64,000 nucleotides of DNA from Nissolia schottii. Its lineage: Eukaryota > Streptophyta > Magnoliopsida > Fabales > Fabaceae. The notes beneath the pieces are model-generated. The model saw only the letters and a list, made by a program, of their open reading frames with translations. It was not told the origin of the DNA and made no database searches. A program made the position numbers and the translations under genes. The DNA is taken from the NCBI GenBank assembly GCA_003254905.1, contig QANU01076562.1, positions 1,122,823 to 1,186,822 on the forward strand, given 5' to 3'. Shown piece after piece: positions 48,702 to 59,259 of the stretch. The first letter of the stretch is position 1. Each line of letters begins with the position of its first letter.

Positions 48702-49513
48702 GGGGCGTGGGATTCGTGGAATCTTTTTTGTTTTTAAAAATGCTATCATCATGAATGTTATTCCTAGGAAAATCTTACTTAAGAATATGTTTTGAAAGCG
48801 TTTGATTGCAAATTGAACTCTTAACAAAATTCCTGATATTACAATATATTTTTACAAAAATACGTACCCATGACAAAATGATGTATGTAGGCAGTGGTCC
48901 GGTGGTGGTTCGGTGATGTTCTGTCGCTGTCCTATAGCGGTCTGGCATTGTCTGGTAGTATTCTATCACCATTTGGCGGTGGTTTGTTGCCGTCCAATGG
49001 TGGTCCTATGATGGTCTGTCTCCGTTGGTGGTGGTTCATCGCTAGTCAGGTGATGGTTCGCCGCTGGTCGAACAGTGGTTCATCGTCGGTTGGGCGGTGA
49101 GCCATTTCCGGCTGACAATGAGCCATCACCGGCTGACGGTGGTTTGTCATCATTTCGACAATGGTCCGTCATTAGTGGTGGTTTGTCGCTGGTCAATGGT
49201 GGTCTATCATCAGTTGGTGGTGGTTGGTCGCCAGTCGGTGGTCGGTGCTGAACGGCAATGGTCGATCGACAGGTGGTGTTGACCTAGGGTATGAGGTTAA
49301 TTTGATCTTTTCATGTATCAAAACATTCCAATCCATGAAAATCCAGCAATCCCATGGTAGATATGAGAATAAAAATGAGACAATTTTCATTCTCAGAAAT
49401 ACAAGTTACCTGAAATTGTTTTTTAAAACCTTAAATCAAACATGAGAATAATGTTACATTTTTATGGCCATATTCCTAAAAATGTGAGAAGATTCCGCGA
49501 ATCACGTTCCTAC
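48702..49513. mobile_element. TIR transposon (MITE-like, 812 bp) carrying a minisatellite
   Basis: The left end GGGGCGTGGGATTCGTGGAA and the inverted right end GTAGGAACGTGATTCGCGGAA are imperfect terminal repeats that continue into GAATCTT. TAA stands on both sides (48699-48701 and 49514-49516), the 3-bp duplication type of PIF/Harbinger (Tourist-like) elements. No transposase is encoded. Confidence 0.6.
48895..49280. repeat. Degenerate GGTGGT-rich minisatellite inside the TIR element
   Basis: About 390 bp of imperfect units of roughly 18-21 bases, built around GGTGGTTTGTCGCTGGTC (also TTCATCGCTAGTC, TTCGCCGCTGGTC). It is far richer in G than its AT-rich surroundings. The open frames here only reflect the repeat. 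Confidence 0.75.
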
Positions 49514-52068
49514 TAAGAATTTAGTGCTTATATTAATTATAATAAAGCTCTGTATTTAGTGTAGTTGATGTGAATCTGATTTTACAATGAAGGGTCACTT
49601 CTTGTTTAATTCCAAATAATTGGGTGAGAAGCAATGTGAATGAAAATATAGTTAGGTCTAAAATACAACTTACACACACACACATAAAAAATTGGTGAAA
49701 TTTTTATGTTAACCAATCACACATTTTAAGTATATTTTAACCCAGCTAAGCATGCACCGCTTGATTATTGGTTTTAAGACTTATTTTTCTTAATAGTGGT
49801 ACTGTGTGTAGCATTGGGAATGATTACATATGCAACATTTTCTTACATCGTGTGGTCTTTTGGTAATTTTACACACAAAAAAGAAAGCACAAAATGGAGA
49901 AGAAAAAAAAGATGCCAAAAATCGAATTATTTGATATGGGGAGTGGGGCCTAAGGAATGGGCAAAGAAAAGGAGGCATCTTGCAGACAAGTAGGACCAAA
50001 ACATGTCTCTATGACATGTGGGTGGCCACCTCTATACATTATCATCCTTATGAATCTTATGAAAAAGAAATTCAAACAATAATATTGCAAACTTACATTC
50101 CCTCCTTGACAAAATTTCCCCCCTAAATTACTTTTGGTTACAAAAAGGCAAAGACTGCATCATGGATGTCTTAGCACTCCTTTTTCCCTTTCCCATTACC
50201 TTTCTATTTAGATATTTAGATAACCAAAATCTCTGCGAATTTCCTCCCATTTTTTGAAAGTGAAATTTCAATAGCTGTGTAAGTATAATTGTTTTCTTTT
50301 TTATTTTTCTGAAATTAATTAATGATTGTATTTTAATTTTTTTCATTGAATTTTTACTTTTTCAAATAACCTCTTTTCCTTTTGTAACATTTTTGAAAAT
50401 ATAATGTAAAGAAGAAGAAAGACAAAGAATACGGCGAAATTTATGTAGGCATCAATACCATACCATGAAATTTCAAAATAAAAACATAATCATAACTTTG
50501 TGCATTTCTAATTTATTATAACATTATCATCACTTTTATCCACCGCATAGATAATTTTATATATTTTCATTCAATAGTGTGCTATTACATAGGGTGGTTT
50601 GTTAAGTGTCTTATAAGATAAATATCATTTCATATTTTTTTTTTATAATTTTTAGAATTAAATTCATTGATTTTTGTCATCATTTCATAATCTAATATGA
50701 CACATTGATATGTTATATGATCTAATGTAATAAATTAATATTTTTTAATACAATATTTGTGAAAAAGTGCATCACAAGCTCATGATCTGTAAATCTTTAA
50801 ACTTCTTATAAATTAGTTCTTTCAATTATTTGACTAATAAAAAGTTTGTCAAGATCTTATAAATCATTAATGGTAACCAAAATCTTTGAATTCAATTCTA
50901 AAACTTGTCAAAAATTAATAAGAAAATTTAGCACGAGAAAATATTTATCACATGAGGTCCATAAGAAATCACCTATATGCATAAGACTTTTAATGTGTAG
51001 TAATGATTTAGCAGTTAATTATTTTTTGTTGATGTAATAATACATGATTAAATGTATTTATATTTTTTACATTGACAGTGAATCAAAACTACATATTAGT
51101 ATTTATTTTTTAAAAAATATATATAAAAATGAATATTACATATTAGTATAAATTATTAACGTCTATGACAAAATGTTATAAATAGTAAAAAAATTATATT
51201 TAAAAAATAACGAATATTTAAATAGTAATATTTATAAAATTTATGTTAAATAATTAATAAAAATTAGTATTTTTTTATCATATAACCTTTTACTTTCTGT
51301 TTCCTTGTTAGAATTTGTGCGTAATTAGACCTGTTCATTGTTATGAAATGATAATATTATGTTATACTACATTACAATGTCTTATATAATTCAATAAAAA
51401 ATGTCTTATATAATTTTATAACAAAAATTGCATAATATTAAAATTTAAATAGTACTATCAAATGTTATACATTAGCCCAACTTACATTTTATAATGGCTT
51501 ATTCTATCGTGCTTGCCAAATGATCTAGTGACATTAAGCTACTTTCAACAAAATGTGTGATTCAAAGTTCAATTGTTTCAAGAATAAAAAAAATATATAT
51601 AGTTCAATCGTTTCCGGTAACTACTAAATATTGTTGAGATATATGAGTGTTTGAGAGTGTTGAAAATATAGTCTATATTTTGTGATAAAACTAAAGTCTC
51701 ACTTGGAGTTAACTTTAAGAAAGTCTTTATATATGAACTTGGCTTATAATTAAACATTTATAGTATTGGACTAGCAAACCCACACAAGACCAAATCATCA
51801 AACGAAGCATTATCTTCTTTTTCTACCTTTGTTCCATTATTTTCTCTGCATAAATCGCTGTAAATAGACGCGTCGTTGTCTCTCATTAGACTCCGTATAG
51901 AATGGAGATAAACTCTTAAGGATAGTGTTTCACATGATTTATTTTCAACTCTTCTCTGCCCTTTTATTATCCTATCACGAATTTGAAAGTTTCGTGCTGG
52001 AGTAGATTTTTGTTTTCAATTTTGCCCTTACTCAGCTTGCTAAAATGCTAATATTCAACTATATTTTG

Positions 52069-52070
<2 letters not shown>

Positions 52071-52100
<30 letters not shown>
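52071..52100. repeat. (AT)n microsatellite
   Basis: A pure AT dinucleotide run of 30 bases. Confidence 0.95.
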
Positions 52101-52108
<8 letters not shown>

Positions 52109-53660
52109 ACTTAATTATTAATAAAATTAAGAACTTAGTTGCTATACATTAATAGTATAAATTTGTTTACACTGTCATTTAATTAAATCATTTCATATTC
52201 ATGACTTTTTAAGTAGTAGTGAAAGAGTCAATTATGTTTGTTTATGTGACAAGGTCTCTTTATATAGTGTAATTTTCAGCTAACAATTATAGTTGACAAC
52301 TTTGGGACAACCACTTACAAAAGTGTGAAGTCTATTGTGACTATTGCCATAGTAACTCTTGTACCTTATAAATGTAGTTGTCTCAAAGTTATTAAATATG
52401 ATTATCATTGCCATAAGAAAAGGTGTATACATCTTTTCACCCCTCTCACAACATACATTTCATGTGTTTAAATACCAAAATTGATTTTGTCATCCTATCA
52501 TTCGGTTGTATATACTGCATGCACTATAATACTATATATACCTTTCCCTGAATAATTCGGATTGAAAATTGTCGAAGCGAACTTAACAATTTGTTAATCG
52601 TTAATTTGATGCATCAAGTACAACTTAACAATGGATGTAATTAGACACACTCCTTAACCCCAATCACTTTTCACTTTGTGAATGACATGACTCCACTCAC
52701 TTCCCCACCCTTCTGGCTACCAATATTTGCATGTGCATGGATGATGGGGTTTGTGAGAGAGAAGATATTAAAAGTGATTTTGGGGGTGATTGTCATCCAT
52801 ATAACCCCCCAACATCAAAAAGCAGTTCTGAAAAAAGGCATATGTGATTTCGCTGATTGAGATTGGGCTCTCCCTTTAGTAGACATTAATCATGAGCCTT
52901 GTATCATTTCTTGTCTCAACCACTCTCTGCTTCAATATCAAACCACTTTCTTACTTCGTCTCTCTCATCTAAGCTTTCCCGTTTGGAATTTTCTTAAGGC
53001 CCCCCCCCCCCCCCACACACCCATGTCTGCAGCCTTTAATCTCCCTTGGTTATAGTTAATCAATAATGTCATGAAACTGTGGTAATAAATATTGTTCCGG
53101 TCTTCAACTTGGATACGGTGGTCTGTTCGGATGAGAATCTCCCACTTGAATGTTGATTGAGGTGTTGGTAGGACTCTCCCTAATGTTAAGGAATGCCTTG
53201 CAGGATGCTTTGGTCCCTATTTTAGAGCCCCGCATGATTTTAAATTGTGAGTCGCAACACGTGGATGCGGCCGCAATATTCTAGTTACGATCATCGCAAA
53301 TTATTTTCTCCCAAACTATTCCTCTAATTTTTAAGTGAGAATTAATTTATTTAAAACTTGATTGCTCTATGAGTTCTTAATCAAAATCGCACAAACTGCA
53401 TTTACTCCACTCAAACTTTTGCTCAATTTGTAATATTTCTACCTTGTGCATTCTTGTTTTCCCTCTCTCGAATGGCAAACAAAACTAAAATCATTCGATA
53501 AATGACCAATAAATCGAAAGCAATTTGGATGGGTAGAAACAATCAACACAATCCATAAATTGAATAACCTCAAAATTAATGTAATATAAACATGGAGTTT
53601 ACATCAAGCCCTAACTTAAGAGAATTAGTCATGAGTACTACATTTTTCTTTTTGCGTCGC

Positions 53661-53760
53661 ATTACTCGAGTAGTGCTCTTTGAATTACTCTGCTGGAGGT
53701 TCTGTTCATGCACTACTTGAGTAGTGAGTAGAACTACTCGAGTAGTGCTCCTCAAATTCC
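53661..53760. repeat. Cluster of ACTACTCGAGTAGT palindromes
   Basis: ATTACTCGAGTAGTGCTC (53661), CACTACTTGAGTAGTG (53711) and ACTACTCGAGTAGTGCTC (53733) lie within 100 bases. The last contains a perfect 14-bp palindrome. The text following the first and last copies is also similar (TTTGAATT / CTCAAATT). Confidence 0.8.
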
Positions 53761-54236
53761 TCATATGAGCATTATGTCTAGTGCTTCTTGATTTGTACTA
53801 CGATGGTAGAAATGCTATAATTTTTACTACAAAAGTTCGAATGACACTATTCAAGTCTTTAATTAAAGTTAAGAATGAGATATTCAATTTTGTAGTCAGA
53901 TCCAATCGGAATTCGTTCATTTTCAAATTAAGGTGAAAACCCAATAATAAAGTCAAAGTGAAACCATTTCAGCATTTCAACATATATAACCCTTTTTGCA
54001 TAATCTTCTCCCTAAGGGTTTTATTCCTGAAAATCAATGAATAAACACTTAAAATTATTCTTAAGTGTATGAAATAATCTTAAAATTATATGCAAAAATC
54101 AAGCAAGATAACTCTCATTGAAAAGTTGTCAATTACCTACATAGTTAACTTACAATGGAGCAAGTTTTTACCCTATTGAGGGAGTTGGGTCGATACGGAT
54201 ACACGTGCGTATATCTCTGTATTTGGATACTATATG

Positions 54237-56942
54237 TGTAACATCCCACTTTTCCCTTATCAAGGATTTCACAAGAGAAACCTCAGTAGAAGCCTTCCGT
54301 ATAGGTTAAAAATATAAAAGCCTGACTTCTTTGGGACAGTAGTGCCTGTAGAAATCTTTCTGTCAAGATTTTCAAAGATCTGATGACACTCAAATGACTC
54401 CTATTGGTCCTTACAATTCGATTAAGAAAGCAGACCGTCGGAAAAATGGAGTTCCGCTCAGTTTCGGACGATTCTGCAGACACCTGATTAGCTCCTTTTA
54501 GCCTTTAGAATTGATCAGAGAGTCTTAAGTCCCTGGAAACCCAACCCCTATGGGTAGGAAGGTTACAAAATCCCTAGAATTAACCCCAAACCCTTACTAG
54601 GAAGCTCTGGCGATCGCTGAAACGCCAGCGAAACGGTCCTGTTCGGACACCGGTATGAGATACGGGATCAAAGGTATCTGTGAAAAATACTCCCCTGGGA
54701 GAAAATTCACAAACACCTTCTAAGATTAATATTCTTAGGTAGAGGGAAATTAGAGGATCGCGACGGTACAAGCGGAACGGGACTGGGTGGGACCCACATC
54801 TGAATTGAGCACGTGGGGCAGCAGATTTTTATGGAAAAAATATTAAAATATGGGTCACTATTCATTGATTTGACTTGATGTGACCTTATAATTATCCAAA
54901 ACAATTAATTAATTACTAAATTAAATTAGAAAGGGTAAAATGGTAATTTTGGTACAAAATTTATGGACAAAAACGCCCCCATCAGCTGCAGCCTCCTCCC
55001 CTATAAATACCCCCTCATTTCCTTTCATTTTCACATATTCATAACCTTACCAAAACTCTGCCGGAAATTCATTCGGTCCGGGAACTCCGCGGAAACACTG
55101 TCAGGAACTTGAAGCCGGTGGAAGAACTTGGCACCCTCACCTCCCTAGCTACCTCTAATCTGCCTTAGGACTCTAAGAAGGTGGGTAATCCTAAGCTTGC
55201 CCCCTCCTTGGTGGCTTTTCTATGCTTGCTTGCTTATGTTCTATGTTATGTTTATGTTAGAATTGTTTGGTTAGGTTAGGTAGATGACTTTGTTATGATT
55301 TCTTATGCTTTTCTAAGTTAAACATGCTTGTATGGTGATGGTTGGAACCTGGTATGAAGCCCAAGAAGTGGCCATGGTTATGGTTTAAAGAAACAACAAG
55401 AAAACAAAAGAGGATTTTCAGCCACGCCCAGAGCGCTGAGCGGCTCCATGAACCGCTGAGTGGCCTAGGCTAAAGGGCAAAACCGTTGAGCGGTACCTGT
55501 GAGCGCTGAGCGGTGCCAGTGGGTGCTGAGCGGTTCTTACAGGCACTGAGCGGCCTGAATTGCTTCATGGGATTCGGTTTATGAAAGTTTAGGAAGGTAA
55601 GGTTTTGAAAGATGTGTTATGCTGCCTAGTTCCAACACTCCCATGCTCAAGTGAATTATATTTAGATTATAATGTGATTATGTGGTTATATGTTTATGTG
55701 TTTGAGCAAGCATGCATCATAAGGATATATCACTAGAGGTTGTTGTTGTTGTTTAATGAATGAGTAATGAATAAAGATGAGAATGAAATGTAGGAACAAG
55801 AGCATCACCAAAAAGATAAATGTGTATATGAAAGAAATGAATGATGGCATGCATGACATATGATGAATGAATGATGATATGGTCTGCTTCTGGCTTAGCC
55901 AAGAGGGCGGCCCCTCGCCAACCGGTAAGGGGGTGGAGTCTTGTTGGCCCGGGGAACAGACAGAGAAGGCAGGTCGTACACCACCATAGGGACGACGATC
56001 CTGAGGTTTACAAGGGAGTATTGGGACAAAGGAAAAGAAATGATGAGAACATGCATTGAAATCCGTGCCCCAACGGCACGATGACCCCTTGCATAGATAT
56101 GATGAAATGTCCCATGCCTGGCAAGCATGGTGGAAGGTTTACCACGCAACATATGCGTGATGATCAGTGTTTCTGTCAGCATACATGTGTATGATGTGAT
56201 TGTGTTGCGACAGTTAGGAATAGAAAGCACGATAACCTAGATAAGAAAAACTAGTTCCCCTGATCACCTAGTAACATAGATAAAGCTGTTCAGGATTCTA
56301 GGCCAAGATAATAATCAGTAGGATTCTAGTATGCATGCTCACTTAGAGATCTCCTGAACGGCCGGGAGGATAACCGAGAAAAATGAACCTTTGTTAGTGC
56401 TAAGGAACCCCACTGAGGACCAAGTGTTCTCACCCCCACCCACTCGGTTATGGATCCCGCAGGTGCGCCGAGCGAATGGATTGACCCGAGGGACGTCTGG
56501 AAGACTACAGGAAGCTACAGCAGATCGAAGCCAAGCAAAAGGATGATGATGGTGTTAGGATGATATATGTTTTGCATTATGTTGTATGTCTTTTATACAT
56601 TTTGTGTAAATACTTATTATTATGACAATGTGTAACTGTGTTATGGACCTTGGTTGTAATAATCTATATATGTGCACATATACTCTCCATGTTCTATATT
56701 GGTCACCACGTAACTTGTTATAGAAGCTGACGCTTGTTGTTATATATATTCTCTTAATCACGCACGGCTCCTAGTTTACAAACTGATACTATAAAAGAAC
56801 AATTTTTAAAATGGTCCATATTTTGCGTATAAGATATTTTCAAAGGTAAAAGTAAGGGCTAAAGGTAACCCGACACAACGAATAACAACCCTGTGAGAAT
56901 TGCTTACTACCCGGGAAGTAGGCAGTTAGTAGGGGTGTTACA
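54237..56942 (+). mobile_element. Ty3/gypsy chromovirus-family LTR, 2706 bp, plus orientation
   Basis: Starts TGTAACATCCCAC and ends TAGGGGTGTTACA, so the tips are inverse copies. A TATAAATA box is at 55002-55009. Its sequence can be followed, diverged, in the LTR pieces at 57016-59259, 61322 onward and 62971 onward. No internal region follows, so it stands as a solo LTR. The flanking pentamers (ATATG left, TCCAA right) do not match, so its site was rearranged after insertion or the assembly is not collinear. Confidence 0.8.
55433..55556 (+). repeat. Array of near-palindromic GCTGAGCGGT motifs in the LTR
   Basis: Six copies of the form [A/G][C/T]TGAG[C/T]GG[C/T], about 20-30 bases apart, lie roughly 430 bases after the TATA box, within the presumed transcribed leader. 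Comparable arrays occur in the inverted LTR at 57017-57115 and, reduced, at 62280-62410. Confidence 0.8.
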
Positions 56943-57015
56943 TCCAACCTCTAAAGGAGTTCGCACACGAATTCACTAGGCGAATCCTTTGCTAAGGGAA
57001 AACTGGGATGTTACA
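56943..57015 (-). mobile_element. 73-bp LTR 5'-terminal fragment, minus orientation
   Basis: Read on the minus strand it starts exactly at an LTR tip (TGTAACATCCCAG at 57015) and stops at the right tip of the LTR ending at 56942. It matches the start of the 54237 LTR for about 30 bases. Confidence 0.65.
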
Positions 57016-58315
57016 GGACCGCTCAGCGGTACCCTAGGGTCGCTCAACGGTCTGAGCCCGATTGCTCAGCGGTGCATTGGGACCGCTCAGCGGTAACAAG
57101 GGCCGCTCAGCGGTCACTGGGCGAAACTGAAAACCGAATTCTTTCTTTCTTTCCTTTCTCTTCCCCTTTGCTCATGGTTACTCTTTGAGGTTTTTACACA
57201 TATTCTAACTATCAAAATCCTATCTAGTCCAGGTCACAGGACCCTTCAGAATCATCTCCCTATCCTAACCAAAGTTCTAAACTACCTAAGCATGCATACA
57301 AACATCAAGACACACACACACATAAACACATACATCCACCAAAAAGGTGAGCAAACTAGAGTTACCCACTTCTTGGAAGGCTTATTCGGTGGTGAGGAAG
57401 AGGTAGGAGAGTCGTCCTCCAAGCCTAGAGCGTTGTCCAAGCTTCGTTCGGAGTTTCTGCAGCGTGATCACGGCACACGGACAGAGTTTCGGCTTAGGAG
57501 AGGATTTTCTTGCATTTTTTCTTGTTATGGGGCTGGCTATTTATAGCCAAGAGCTGTCCCTTAAATTTACATTTTTACCCCTATGCATAATTACAATTTT
57601 ACCATTTTTAATTTTTTTTTAATTAATTAATTAAACTAGATAAATTAGGAGTCAAATCACGAATAGTAACCTAATTATTTAATATTTTCCTCCCCCAAAA
57701 ATCTGATCCCACGTGCTGCTTCTGGTTTCTAATTTCCCCAATTTCGTTTCGCTCTTTTTTATCGCTTGCAGTGTCGGTGCGTCTCGTACGGTCATCCGAA
57801 AAATATTCTGCTTATACCGTCGCGATCCTCTAATTTCCCTCTACCTAGGAATATTAATCTTAGAAGGTGTTTGTGAATTTTCCCCCGGAGGGTGTTTTTC
57901 ACAGATACCTTCGACCCGTTTCTACGCTCTTGTGTCCGCCGACAACCGTTCTGCTCGCGGTTTCGTTCTTTCCCAACCATCCCAATGGGGTCGTTGGACT
58001 ATTCTAAGGTGTCTGAGACTTTTCCCTGGCACCGGTGGGGTTTCCAGAGACTTTGGGCTCTCTGCTCAATTTTACACGCTAAACGGAGCTATTTTAGTGT
58101 CTGCGAAATCGTCTGAAACTCAGCAGAACTCCGTGTAACAGTCAGTTAAACCTCTTCATCCAATTCTGAGGGTCAATAGGAATCATTTAAGTGTCATCAA
58201 AATTTATCAAAACTCAACAAAATAATTCCTACAGACTTCCACATACTTACTCATACCAAGGTTCTACGAGCAATTATTCGGGAAATTTCTACTAGGAAAA
58301 GAGTAGGTTGTTACA
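57016..58315 (-). mobile_element. 5' half of a chromovirus LTR, inverted
   Basis: On the minus strand it starts TGTAACAACCTAC at 58315, has a TATAAATA box at 57538-57545, and runs into the GCTGAGCGGT array. It is broken there at 57016. It aligns in order with about the first 1.3 kb of the 54237 LTR. Confidence 0.75.
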
Positions 58316-59259
58316 GAAGACATACGAAATCAAGAAGGACGTAGCCATAGGGCACGTAAGAGAATCCCAGATCCCCTCATGCATAAAGACACGTGATGTA
58401 TGCATGTATGTATATAGGTATGTATGTAAGTATGTATATAGTAAGTACCATCAAGAGAACCCTTAAGACGGTCTATGCATAAGTATAGACTACAAGAGTG
58501 TGTGATCCGGAATCACATCACTCAAACACATAACGTTAATAAGCACGAAATCCCAGGTAATAATGAGATTAGAAAACCCTAGTCACCTAGCAAGCTAGGT
58601 AAAGTTACTCAGGACCTAAACAATAGATAATAATCAGTAGGAGTTTAGTATGCATGAACACGTAGAGATTTCCTGAGTGGCATGATTCATAACCGAGTAA
58701 TGAAATGACTAGATATACCCCAAGGATACCCATTGAGAATGAACATTCTCACCCCCACTCCGTTATGGTTCCAGGTGTACAAAGTGAGTGGATCGACGGG
58801 GCTGACACGTGGTCGACAACGACGGGTGGCCGTAGCAGGAAGGTTCCAAAACCAAAGCAGGAATACTATTCTCACGTTAGGGCGATACATGGTTGTGTAA
58901 TAAATAAGATTGGTGGCTTTTATAAATTTTTGTGTAATACCTACTACTAAGCCAATGTGTAATTTTGTGTTGGACCTTGTTTGTAAATATATGTATATAA
59001 TCTTTCGGTTCTATTTTAGTTATCACCTAAACATCGATTGAGACGCTAGCATTTGTATATGTATGTTTCCTTGATCACGCATGGCTCCTAATTTACAAAT
59101 TGATAAAGTGAACGAACGATTTTCAAAATGGTCCATATTTCTGAGTACGAAATACTTGCAAAGTAAAAGTAGGGGCTACGCATAACTCCAACCAAAAAAG
59201 AAAACAACCCTGTAATCAGTGTTACGATGATCGCGTAGACTGAAAGTAGGGGTGTTAAA
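58316..59259 (+). mobile_element. 3' half of a chromovirus LTR, plus orientation
   Basis: Matches the last third of the 54237 LTR in the same direction (AATAATCAGTAGG, TCACCCCCACTC, AAAATGGTCCATATTT) and ends AGTAGGGGTGTTAAA, a decayed tip. The pol remnant starts directly after it, so it stands as the 5' LTR of that element. Confidence 0.7.

Larger units (their letters stand above)
49514..54236. other. Gene-free AT-rich spacer
   Basis: No coding region that looks real. It contains TA repeats (52071-52100), a 15-C run (53000-53014) and a palindrome cluster (53661-53760). The last kilobase, with words such as GGATGCGGCCGC and ACGGATACACGTGCG, may be an older repeat, but no border is visible. 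Confidence 0.5.

Noticed and set aside
48894..49282. Open frames of 60-70 codons rich in W, V, S and G
   Set aside because: They only translate the GGTGGT minisatellite, and several frames are open at once.
52678..52860. 60-codon frame with hydrophobic residues
   Set aside because: No homology recognised, in AT-rich spacer, no promoter or splice support.
55433..55556. Regularly spaced repeats that could suggest a CRISPR-like array
   Set aside because: This is a eukaryotic LTR. Repeat units are short and variable with no unique spacers and no cas genes.
57713..58138. 141-codon open frame on the plus strand
   Set aside because: It runs antisense through the promoter part of the inverted LTR and matches the reverse of the 54237 LTR. 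It is not a gene.
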